A stretch of 41,666 nt of DNA. Origin: Hirudo medicinalis (lineage: Eukaryota > Annelida > Clitellata > Hirudinida > Hirudinidae). The stretch spans positions 11,263 through 52,928 of the forward strand of contig MPNW01000425.1 of assembly GCA_011800805.1 (NCBI GenBank), given 5' to 3'. How positions within the stretch are numbered: the first letter of the stretch is position 1; every line of letters begins with the position of its first letter. This document shows positions 10,721 to 21,084 of this stretch, piece by piece. Position numbers and translations under genes: made by a program. The notes under the pieces were generated by a model, which worked only from the letters and a program-made list of their open reading frames with translations, did not search any database and was not told the origin of the DNA.

Positions 10721-11364
10721 GTAGGTTTAATAAGGTTAGCTGTCCTTGGAATGCTGTATGGTCATCGAATGTTTTCTTTTTCGTGTGGATCAAATAATCA
10801 CGTAATTACTTTCAAATAATCTCTTTCATTATATCTGTCCTTTCACTAATTTTTGTTACTTAAAAAGCTATACACGAGCTGCATACTCAAATCATGAGAA
10901 ACTGTTAGTAAATGAAGTCCAAAAATAATACAAAGATTATTAAAAACATCTAGAAAGTAGTTTTAACGAATGATTTTTTAATGAAATTATCCTTTCATGA
11001 TAAAAAGTAAAGTAAGAACATCGTAACCGTTGTAAATGTAATATCATGTTATTACTTTGAAACGCAAATATTTTTAACGAAATTATCAAATCTATCACTT
11101 TTATTTGTTAATGTTATTCAACATAGGGATAAAAGTGAATAATTTTAATGAAAAATCATTAATATAATATTGAATTAACGCATTGAATTTACACAATCAC
11201 AAGGAATCAATTAGGAGTGATAAATTGGCACATCAGAATGTCACCCCTTTGCACAACTTGCTTCAAAAGCGAAGTTTTGCTTCAAGATTTTGTCCCAGAC
11301 CAATATTTCTTTTCACAAATCACATGAACTTTGGAATTGTTTTGCAGATATGAAATTCACTTGC

Positions 11365-11457
11365 AAAATGATAACTTAATATTTTGATAAAATGATAACT
11401 TAATATTTTGATAAAATGATAATTTAATATTTTGATAAAATGATAATTTAATATTTT
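11365..11457. repeat. 24-bp tandem repeat, four units
   Basis: The unit aaaatgataacttaatatttt(gat) starts at 11365, 11389, 11413 and 11437. The first two copies have 'aactt' and the last two 'aattt', which suggests pairwise duplication. Confidence 0.9.
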
Positions 11458-12113
11458 AGACATCTCCCATGTCTGGATACAGTAACTTTAGACACCTATT
11501 CAAAGAGTTATATTCGTGTTAATACAAACATTCCTTCAAATACTTTTTAAACCAATTATGTTTTTATTCAAAAATATTCGAATGAAAGGGAAATCAAATA
11601 GCAAATGGGTGCATAACGACAGCGTTTAGTCAAAATTTAAAAAAAAGCAAAAACTCCGATGAGTCTCAGCAATTAAGATCAAAGAGGTTGCGGAGGTCTT
11701 GAATTTTTATTGTAAATTCTTATCAATTTATATTATTTAATTCGAACTTAATTTCTGCACTCGATTTATTATAGCACTTTTATTTAATTTACTTTTGTTC
11801 AATTTGCAAGAAGAAGAAGATTAAAAACATGATTCGATGATGAATTTATAATTCATGTAAAATGTGACCATTGACCAACTTCATAAAGTACAGTCTTCAA
11901 TCGTAAAGCCTGTTGATTTTTTCAATATCAACAGCCATATAAACTATTCGAGTTGAAAAGAAGATTTCAAATGGACTCATTGGACCGGAAAAAGTTAAAC
12001 AAACAGGCATGTGGGTTTGATTTAATTTAATTACAACTTTGCGAAGATGAAGAAAACATGAATCATTTGTGACAATCCATCATTTGAACATCTCATGTTT
12101 CTGGAGACATTAT

Positions 12114-12153
12114 CCTAACCTAACCTAACCTAACCTAACCTAACCTAACCTAA
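12114..12153. repeat. Interstitial telomere-type repeat (CCTAA)8, i.e. TTAGG
   Basis: Eight uninterrupted CCTAA units on the plus strand (TTAGG on the minus). TTAGG is the ancestral arthropod telomere repeat. The tract is embedded in unique AT-rich DNA, so it is interstitial: either a repaired break or slippage. Confidence 0.9.
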
Positions 12154-12472
12154 CATTCTCCAAGCTCTAAAGACTGGTATTTACAGAAGGTTAATATCTG
12201 GTTTAATCAAGTGGCTTTGCAATGCATTGATAATTAAGATTTAACATGCAAGGCCTTCAAAATAAATCAATTTAAATCAATTTAGTGAGTTCGACGAGAT
12301 TTTTATTCTTCTTAAAGTACGAAAACTCGATTAAAAAATGTATAATTATTACATTGTAAGTATTAATGTAATGTTATATTATAAATATTATTGCAATTGC
12401 AGTTCACGTATTTAGCGCCATTTGCAGAGCATCAGGGGTGCTTTTTGTCATCCATTTATATAGCGCAGTGGC

Positions 12473-12540
12473 GGTGCAAGCTGGGCTGCGAACAGCACTG
12501 AACAGTAACTGTTGTCGTTACCTCCGCATGCTGAAACGCA
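12473..12540. repeat. Dispersed repeat B, copy 1
   Basis: tgcaagctgggctgcgaaca, followed about 35 bp on by gcatgctgaaacgcaac. Related copies are at 27002-27060 (closest), 28466-28520, 36456-36522 and, weakly, 24548-24585. On the minus strand the phrase gttcgcaaccc is B-box-like, so this is probably a SINE. Confidence 0.5.
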
Positions 12541-12603
12541 ACTCTCTGACTTACATTTACACTTTTTTATTATCCTTGAAATTATTAACAATCGTATTAA
12601 TTA

Positions 12604-12640
12604 AATAATAATAATAATAATAATTATTATTATTAATTAT
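12604..12640. repeat. (AAT)n/(ATT)n microsatellite
   Basis: Seven or so AAT units run straight into ATT units, giving a short palindromic AT tract. Confidence 0.85.
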
Positions 12641-14500
12641 ATTTTTCCTAGATAAATTAATTAGTTGATTATTATTACTAATAATTACAAAATATGTGGT
12701 TACTTTAATTTTCAATTTTATTACTAATATTTCGGCTTTATTTTGAGTATCTAAAGGATGCCATAAAATCTTTAAAATGTTTGAGAGACATTCCCTCCCT
12801 CAACACCCCCCACAACATCTGCTCTAAGAATCCGAATATCAAATAACATTACCCTAAACATGTTTTATAAATGTTTTCTTACATCATGAAAAACATTACA
12901 TTTTGGATTTATCATTTGAATTTTCACAAATGAATTTGTATTTTTTCGTTTTTTTTGTTTAAATGGTTTTTAATACATTTCGAATTATTGTCAATTTAAG
13001 GTTTTAGGTGAAATTATTAACAATTATGTGTACAAAAGCCCAATATCTCTGATATGGAAATAATAAAAAGAGTGATATTTTAATGTAAATATTAAATTCA
13101 TTAATATTAACTCATCGATGTATGTCATATAACTCTTTATTAATAATAATATTAACTATTACTACATTTCACTGTCATTTTTTTTTTAAACATTTTCAAT
13201 GTTATTTTTTGTCTGCTTATGTATTTAATCGAAAAATAATGTTGCAAATATATAAGTACATAAATATTACTATTGGCTTTCTTGAATCTCTAGAATGTGC
13301 ATGTAAAAATCAGAAACAATTCGATCGGGAGATGTGAGAATCAAAAAAATGAAAGTAGCCTGATTTTGGAGGTAGCCTAATTGTCGTGCGAAGGTCGCAA
13401 GTAAGCAACAAATTTAGAGAACACTAAAGTCCCTTTACATGTCTCATTAAAAAGGAAGTTGTTGAATTGAGACTTTTATTTTTTTATGTTTGATGGAAGC
13501 AATTATGAACAGTGGATGCACTTTTCGTGTGTCGTGTTTTTTACTCAAAGTTCATAAATTAAATTTGATTTGAGAGCAAAAGTCAATCGAGTGATGAAGG
13601 CGTAGTTCGTCGTCTAAACTTGTACTTCTAGGTTTAAAATTTAAAACTTCAGTAATGGTCAAATGAAGATGTTTTTTATGCAAAATCAGTTAGATCCTTG
13701 CATCGCTTTCAACCAGAATCTGATTGAGAATTGAACGTGATTGAATGTGATTGAAAGTAAAATTGGCTGAAAACAACAATATGAAATAATATCAACTTCA
13801 AGGAATTGAACGAAAATTGAAAGCGTTACGTTTAAAACGACGAGAAGCTCCTACCATCGAATGAAGTACAAGTGCATAAATACTGAGTTATGACACGCTT
13901 TATATTAGTTGAAATTAATTATTATTAATTATCAGTTGAAATAGGAAATAATTGAAGTGAATTAAACAAAGTGGAAATGTTTTAATTAGAAATTAAGATA
14001 AATATTAACTTAATTAAGTTAATAGAAAATTTAACAACAAAAATTACATAAATGATAAATTATTCAAAATATGAGTCACATAATAAATTGAAATTATTCA
14101 AATTAAGTTATTAAATTGTTAACTTAATTAAATTAAAAATATGGTGATATTAACTTCATTATCTAAATAAATTCTTCAGTATCAGCGTTTCCATAATATG
14201 AATAGCAATGTGAATTCCAGCAAAAACATTTTTTGTAACTTAAATATCTAAATATATTTCAGAGTGTTGCAAATGTAATTATATTAAGTACAATAATGTA
14301 ATATAATATTAAAGAAAATTTTTATAATTATTGTCATTAAAACATTGTCAAATTCACATTGTTTCGTCAAAACATTTCCCAAGACAGTTCCATCATTTAA
14401 TCAAATGTTTTATTTTATCACATCCAAACACTGACTCCTCCTCAAATTATTCACGAAAACAATTGCTACCTCATTTTAAAAGAATCTATGAAATTCCGAA
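12640..14500. other. AT-rich intergenic DNA upstream of NR4A
   Basis: No exon or RNA gene is supported. The 71-codon frames at 13122 and 14331 are A/T-biased and lack motifs. Confidence 0.45.
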
Positions 14501-14547
14501 TGTGAGCTATTTTTGGAACAAAAGCACGTCACAACAGGATTTCTGAG

Positions 14548-15818
14548 TGACGTAAAGAGGATAATGAGGAGGAGTAATTTTTGAGATATTTATGACTTGG
14601 CCGTCTTCTCTGATTGGACGGTGCTCAACACTCAGCTGCTCAGCCGGGATTCCTCTTTGACGTCATTGGGGTAATAGAGCTCTCATTAAAGTAAAAGTGA
14701 CTCCTTTCTGAGATTATTTCTGGCTTTATAATCTGCTTGGTTGCAGGTACGTCTCTGTTATATTTAGTTCTCTGTTATTTTTACAAATAAATTATGAATT
14801 TCAATGCATAATTTTCATTATGTTTCATCGCTCAAATATTTAACATGTACAGCATAAAATGACAGCGTAGTTTTTACGTTTGTTACCGCACGATGTCCGA
14901 CTGGAATGAACAGAAATTGTTTATAACTTGACGAGGAGTCGATACTTGCGATGATCATTCATGTAACATCATATCTAGGATTTTATGGGTTCAAGTTGAA
15001 ATATATGCAAGTTCATGATGATTGCATTCATTTTATTCGATACGGAAAATGAAATGAAAAATGGAGTTATTTTAAGTCTCTGCTGTTTATAGAATTTTTA
15101 AGAGCTGTTTGTTGGTACAGCTTGGTGACGTAAATGGGCGCATAATGGTATTTTAGGAAATTCTACGATGCCCAATGAGAAACTTTATTTCTGCTGTATA
15201 ACGATAACAATGCAGATTTAGATTATCAGCTTAATTAACAATATAAACGACTGCGTACTTTTCTTTTGATTACCATAATTCTTTAAAGTATTTGCATATT
15301 ATCCTAAATTGTTCAACATTCATGTTCTCGATTTGCACAAAATGGGCAACGCAAACGCTCGTGCGTGTTGATCTAAGGCAATGATTGAATTGGGAGACTT
15401 CAAACCGATTACATTAAAAAGCAGAGCAGCAAAACTCGCCTGAAAATCAAGCACGAAGTTGATTAAAAAATTAGACGTATTTGTAATTGACAGTCAGTTA
15501 ATTGTTTAGATAATTTTTTGATGAAATGTTCAAAATATTAGAATCACATGCAGTTAATGCTTTTAGTAAGCTCAATGTTCCTCAGTGTTCCTCAGTTATA
15601 ACCACGCATAAACAAGGGCACATTTACTGCCACTACTTCTGCGAGAACCAAAGCTGGATGGACTTTGAAAAGTTCTCAACCCAAAATTTAATCATAAAAG
15701 TAAGCATTCTTGAAGGTCCCGGTTATTCACCTCTTTTCAAGTCCTTCTTTGCTTCTGTATGAAGTGATCGCCCACGAGCAGTGTCAGATCTGTGACGTCA
15801 CAAGCAGCAACACGTCAC
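14548..15818 (+). promoter_or_regulatory. CRE cluster upstream of NR4A/Hr38
   Basis: Two perfect palindromic cAMP-response elements TGACGTCA occur at 14658-14665 and 15793-15800. Variant TGACGTAA sites lie at 14548-14555 and 15126-15133, and CACGTCAC half-sites at about 14525 and 15811. An 'ataat'-type TATA (ctttataatct, about 14724) follows the first group, and cag|gtacgt near 14747 could end a non-coding first exon. A second TATA-like gtattaaaag (about 15880) follows the later group. CREB control of NR4A genes is established in animals; its use here is inference. Confidence 0.5.
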
Positions 15819-16210
15819 ATTGGAAACCTCCAATCTTAAAATAGAACTGAGGCAGCTCGTACTCTGCGTAAAGATTGAGGTATTAAAAGCGGCTCTATTT
15901 CGATAGGAGAGTCAAAACCCTCATGGTTCGCATAGAAATATGAATTCAAAACCTATGAACTTTAGAAGTTATTGTCAGCCTGAATCGAGAAAGTCGTTGG
16001 TTTGCAGGTGAATTTGCTGGGAGGTGCAACGATGCTCATGTTTGATTTCGAGGTTGGTGAATTATTTCTGATAGCATGGCATGTCATTCAAAAGTGACTG
16101 AATGAGGCCTTGTCATTGGACTCTCAGGGAGATGTTCCATCAAACACCGAAGTAACAGCGGCACGCTCATAGCCGAACTTTCCATCATTGACTGGAACAC
16201 CTTGAGATCC

Positions 16211-19050
16211 ATGGAGAACCTCGTATTCGACGACGAAGATGCTGATTTTCTCATCAGAGGCACAGATGCTGACCTCGAAGCTCTCAATGAAATTATCGAA
16301 AATCCAGCACTTCTAGAGAGCTTGAGCTGTGGCCTCCTCATCGATGAAAGATCTCAACAACAACAACAACAACAACTTCAGCAACAACAATATTTTCAAG
16401 AGACTCATCAACAACATCAGCAATCTCATGTTTCTTTTCACCATCAACAACAATTGAAGCCGCCTATGTCAGATTTATACAGTGCTCAGCCATTCGAAAT
16501 GTCCACGCCTCAGACGAGTACGGCTCAGAAATGTGCAGGATCAGGGATGAGAAAACGACCGATGTCTCACGAATATTTGTTCCATCAAACTCAGACTGGC
16601 TCCTTTTGCACAACAACCAACAACGACTTTTTAGATCGACAATCTCGATCGCTTCAATCATTTCAAAACAGCCAGCACTTCTCCCAAACCTTAGAAATTC
16701 CCAAATGCAAACCAGATTTGGAAGAGTTATGGGATTATTTCTCGTTTTGTCAAAACCAAGTTTCCTCACGTGGATGTCCTAAAACGGAACTCAGAAGTAG
16801 CCATCGTACGTTGAGTGCCAATAGGGACTCGAGCAGCAGCCAGCATCGCAGCCATGGATCCATGTCTGACATCCACAAATTTAGAAGTTCCGATGAACCA
16901 CCTGAGAAATTAGTCAAGTTGAGGCAGAGAAGTCTCGATGAAGGCTTTGTGTCACCCCTGGAGTTTTCCAATATGGCAGACCCTGAAATGAACTTAGAAG
17001 CAAAAAGGTATGAAAGATTTTGTTAAATAATTAAATAATAATAATAATAATTGTTAAATATGAATAATTAAAAATCAAAATAAATAATAATTAATAATTA
17101 GTAATTAATAATTGTAAATTAACAAATAGTTTGTGTTTTTATGCAGTTTTCAAGATGGTAACAGTAGCTCTATTCACTCACCAAAAAGTTCTCCTGCTAC
17201 TCCAAGCATCCAAATGCATGAGATAGTTCAAAGTTCCATGTTTAGTTCCTCCACCTCAAAAATTTCTGGAAAAGAAACTCAATTATGTTCTGTATGCGGA
17301 GATAATGCTGTTTGTTTGCACTACGGAGTTCGCACGTGCGAGGGATGTAAAGGATTTTTCAAGGTTGGCCTCAAATATGAGTTTGATACACCGATATTTT
17401 CAATTGAGATTAAAATCTCAACAGCGTACAGTGCAGAAAGGGGCCAAGTATTCGTGTTTGGCGGACAAAAAGTGTTTGGTGGACAAGAGGAGGCGAAATA
17501 GATGTCAGTTTTGTCGCTTTCAGAAATGCCTGGCAGTTGGCATGCAGAGAGAGGGTAAGCAATATAATTCCATGTCTACTCATTTTTATTACAAGGTTAA
17601 TTGTTATTACATTCTTACATTTATTAGTTCAGTATTTGTAAATGTTACTTTCAACCGAATTTTAAATGTCGTTGTTGACTTTTTCAAAAAGCTTTAATTT
17701 ATTTAGTTAGCTTAAATGACATCAATGCTTACAGTGGTTCGGATGAATTCTCTGAAGGGCAGAAGAGGTCGCCTTCCATCGAGAAGCCATTTAGTCCAAT
17801 TGGGGAATCAGGAAATACCACATGTGAACATTGCACCTGAATTAGTTAAGGCTCATATCGAAAGAGTGGCAGAATCTAGTCAGGTTGGCTATTAACAGTT
17901 AAATGTTAGAGATTTTAATCATGTCCAAATATTATGTGCATTTACGATATTTTAGTATCAACGCATTAAAGTGCACTTTATAACTTTTATCAAATGAGTT
18001 ATTCCTTCTTTAACATTTATTCTTATCAATGCAGCTTATCGTTGCCCATTTTCCTGCTCCTCTTAAACAGCTACGAATTGCTAGTATCGCAATACTTTTT
18101 CTTAGGTCAACGATGGCTATTATCCAAATAATAAGTAACCTCTTAACTGCAGTACCGATGCAGTCACCATATTTCTTTCCAAAGATCAGTTTAACTTTCA
18201 ACATAATTTTAGGTGATTGGAGACGAAAAGAGCAATTCAAGCCATCCAACAAGTTCGGAAGTCATCAAACAGTTTTATGCCATCCTTAGCCAGATGTTTC
18301 AGTCTTTTCAAAACTGGTCACACCGAATTCCCAACTTTCAGGATCTTCCGAGGGAGGATCAAAATATTCTCTTTACATCTGCGTTTCTTGAACTATTTGC
18401 GTTCGACATAGCTAAAACGTAATTCAATTTTGCATTTTGCTATTGAGCCTTTTCAGTTCTGTTGATTGAAGTATTTTATGAATTTATTGATTTTTTTGTA
18501 AAACATAAAACTCATTTTTTAATTCATAAAATTCGCTTCTTTGCAGCCTCAACTCGAAGGATGATTTCGTTTCCCTGGGAAATGGAATCTCTATTGAGAT
18601 AACCAGACTTCCTGAATCTTTCAAAAGTTGGCTGGATTCGATTTATAATTTATCCAATGCTCTTGCTAGATTATCTCTAGATACAACATGTATGGCATGC
18701 GTGGAAGCACTCATTCTCGTCACAGGTCAGTCTATTTGTAAAACAAAATAAATAATCTGAATATGAATATGAATATGAATATGAAATTCCCAGAAAGATG
18801 TGGTCTGAAGGAGTCAGAGAAAATTGGATCCCTGCAGTCAAAAATTTGCGAGTCCCTCCAATATCACATTGAAAATACGTACGATGGCAGCTGCAGAAAT
18901 TCCCCTGTTCTTTCTCATATCCTAGGCAAGCTTCCTCAACTCAGAACCATTTCCTACGAAAGCATCCAGCTGATGAAACGCTTAGAAGTAAACAAGATTA
19001 AATCTCCTTGTTTCGTCAAAGAACTTTACCTGTCCGATCAATATATATGA
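16211..19050 (+). CDS. Hr38: NR4A-family orphan nuclear receptor (Hr38 orthologue), complete
   Basis: Seven coding exons: 16211..17007, 17147..17363, 17425..17554, 17735..17883, 18213..18418, 18547..18725, 18794..19050. All have GT-AG borders and consistent phases, giving 644 aa. The N-terminal region is acidic and then glutamine-rich (from about residue 49). The DNA-binding domain spans about 313-378, with Cys 313/316/330/333 and 349/355/365/368 and the P box CEGCKGFF. It continues into the NR4A-specific extension [16 protein letters not shown]. The exon break after FFK is the classic one for this family. The ligand-binding domain (about 430-644) contains [26 protein letters not shown] and [13 protein letters not shown]4A proteins bind NBRE-type DNA as monomers or with RXR/USP and act as immediate-early, ligand-independent regulators; in arthropods Hr38 works in ecdysone and activity responses. 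The frame stays open upstream to 16106 without an ATG, so an alternative 5' exon could extend the N terminus. Confidence 0.93.
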
Positions 19051-19059
19051 GTGGTTCAC

Positions 19060-19750
19060 AACGTATCTTTGAGGTTTGCTTCTTCATCTGACATAAGTGA
19101 ATGTTACAAATCTATATCAGGTATTCACAAACCGCCCACCAACCTCCCATTACAAAAGGAGTTTTTAAAGACTGCTGTTATCATTTATTAACCTTTATGT
19201 TCTCTATATATGGACTTCTTAAGTGGACTTAAAAATAAACTTTGACTGAAGTTTTCCCACTTAAAATATAATCCAATAACATCTCTAGCACTTGAATCTT
19301 AAATAATTTGTCTCTCTTTTTGATATTGTCAGTTAGTTTTTAGATAGAAAATTATAATAGAAGGAAGCGCATGACTTAATTTTAAAATTTTACATGTTTT
19401 GCGATGAAACGCTTCAACATATTGTTAGTTGTTCGTTCTGATGACTTGAGATGACTTGTGATGAACTTCCATTAAGATTTTAAGCTTTGTTTTGCAATTG
19501 CACGGTTTTTCAATATTATTTAACTGAAAGCTGCAGATGCCGGTGACAAACATTACTTAACCACTTGAAGAAAACCGATTTACTAAATTGTTGGAAATAA
19601 ATATTATGCAATCAAAGTCTCTTTAAAGTCTACCGTTATAAAAGTATTTTTGAATATTTTACACAGAGAAGATTGTTTAATAAATAATAACTGGAAATTC
19701 AACACGCCCTTTCGTGCATGGAAACACTAAGTACTTATTATGACAATATT
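19060..19750. other. 3' flank of NR4A, no gene seen
   Basis: Probable 3' UTR and intergenic DNA. aataaa at about 19230 and again near 19597 could serve as poly(A) signals for the upstream gene. Confidence 0.4.
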
Positions 19751-20015
19751 CGCAGATAATGGTTAAAGGAAAACCATGGACATGTTGTCACACAGTTCCA
19801 GGTAGCATCCCTTTTTTGCACTGCTTTCTTAGAATCTGCAACTATGACTAATGTCATAAATAGTTTTAGGAAATCTGGCATATGGCCTGTGGACAGATTT
19901 GTTTTTACTGAAGTAGATATTCTGGCAGCAGAGGTAGCAGATATGCCAATGGATGTAACCTCTGCCGCTTCCAGCTCTGATAATAAACAACAAAGTTATT
20001 TAAATAAAATGTATA
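19750..20015 (+). pseudogene. Tigger/pogo-type DDE transposase C-terminal fragment
   Basis: The plus-strand frame shows a diverged WLKEN, then VVTQFQVASLF, then a kinship run around FLESATMTNVINSFRKSGIW and VFTEVDILAAE. Pogo/Tigger transposases end with 'W.R.NPG.VVT..QIASLF..AY..AAT...A..GF.KTGI.PFN...F....F..SE', so the order and spacing fit. It lacks the catalytic core and has a stop near its start. A separate N-terminal type remnant lies at 29990-30300. Confidence 0.65.
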
Positions 20016-20233
20016 AACATTTTACCCTGTCATTTATTTATGCATTGCAATGTGTTGTTATTAAACAATTTTGTAATCATTGTGAATGAAATTGTGAGTA
20101 ATAAAGGATCTCCATTAAGTATCCCATTTTATCTCAACTTCCCTTAATAGGAGTTTGAGGTAGTTACGAAACTCAATTCGATATTCGATATATCTAGACT
20201 TCGATAATATCAATTTGTCAGAATATGTACAAC

Positions 20234-20530
20234 CCTAGTCCAGTTCCAAGTTGGTAGTGCCTTGGTGTGCGCCATCTCTCCCGTCCTCTTTGTACTGGCG
20301 ATTCAAGTCATGATCAACGCAGTGAATCCATTTATTCCAAAGGCACACATCGGCAACGGATAATATATGCCTCCAATTAAGGCCTTCGTGGATGACATCG
20401 CCCTTGTCACGAACAGAATGCAGGTCATGCAAAAATAACTACAGACGGGTTAAACGACCCGCTCGAGTGGTGTAGAATTGCATTCAAGCCCGCGAAAACC
20501 AGAAGCCTCGCCTTCACAAACACATAATCT
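20234..20530 (+). pseudogene. Non-LTR retrotransposon reverse transcriptase core fragment
   Basis: The plus-strand frame reads AISPVLFVLAIQVMINAV, then PPIKAFVDDIALVTNRMQ (the F-V-DD form of the catalytic motif), then LEWCRIAFKPAKTRSLAF. This corresponds to RT blocks 4 to 6 of the non-LTR group whose C-terminal tail resembles the fragment at 3085-3630. Stops after GNG and QK and a frame change before LEWC show that it is inactive. It is truncated at both ends. Confidence 0.75.
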
Positions 20531-21084
20531 AAATATTAATATTTCAAACAGTTCAAATATATTATCTATTTTTGCTTGAACCTGTCTTGCTGACTGAAAT
20601 TTTTCTTTCTGTGATAAGAATGAGAATTGAAAAAAAAACTGAAATTTTTGATGTTTTACAAACTGTAAACATTATATCTGCAGTGTTTTAAGGCGATTTT
20701 CACTGCTATATCTTTGTCGAGTGAAGTTTAATTGATTTTTACTCATTTTTTTATTTTTTCACATAAATATTAGAAATTAATTTTTAACATGCACTTGTAT
20801 TTTTAGCGGTTGATTTTTAATTTAATTTTGTTCTTTGAATTGTTTGATTTTTCGATTAAAGCAGATTTCACACCAGTCAACATTTTGATGCTCGTTTTTT
20901 ATTAATTATTTAAAATTGAATTTCTAAATTATTTTATGTTAAATTATGTCAAATGATCCTGATTTATTATTAATTAAATTAACAAATATAAAGATTTATA
21001 TCTATGGACATCATATTTTGATGGTATCTTGGGCGAGTTTCAACTAAACGTGATTATTCGTGATTAATAAACAAGGAACTCAAA
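20530..21084. other. AT-rich spacer and 5' flank of Notchless
   Basis: Poly-T and poly-A rich DNA with no gene. The last part (about 20980-21084) is the likely promoter and 5' UTR of Notchless; the start codon has a favourable aaaATG context. Confidence 0.4.

Larger units (their letters stand above)
8520..12110. other. Long AT-rich gene-poor stretch
   Basis: No gene is supported apart from a candidate microexon at 10688-10720 and the 24-bp tandem repeat at 11365-11457. A ggttcgaatctgagctgccg phrase (about 8635) resembles a B box and may be another SINE scrap. Confidence 0.5.

Noticed and set aside
16084..16971. Minus-strand and alternative plus frames over the first NR4A exon (73-101 codons)
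   Set aside because: They are shadows of the glutamine- and serine-rich coding frame, with no motifs or splice partners of their own.
18757..18790. (GAATAT)n tract as a coding repeat in NR4A
   Set aside because: It lies in the intron directly before the last exon's acceptor; the family alignment resumes only after ttcccag.
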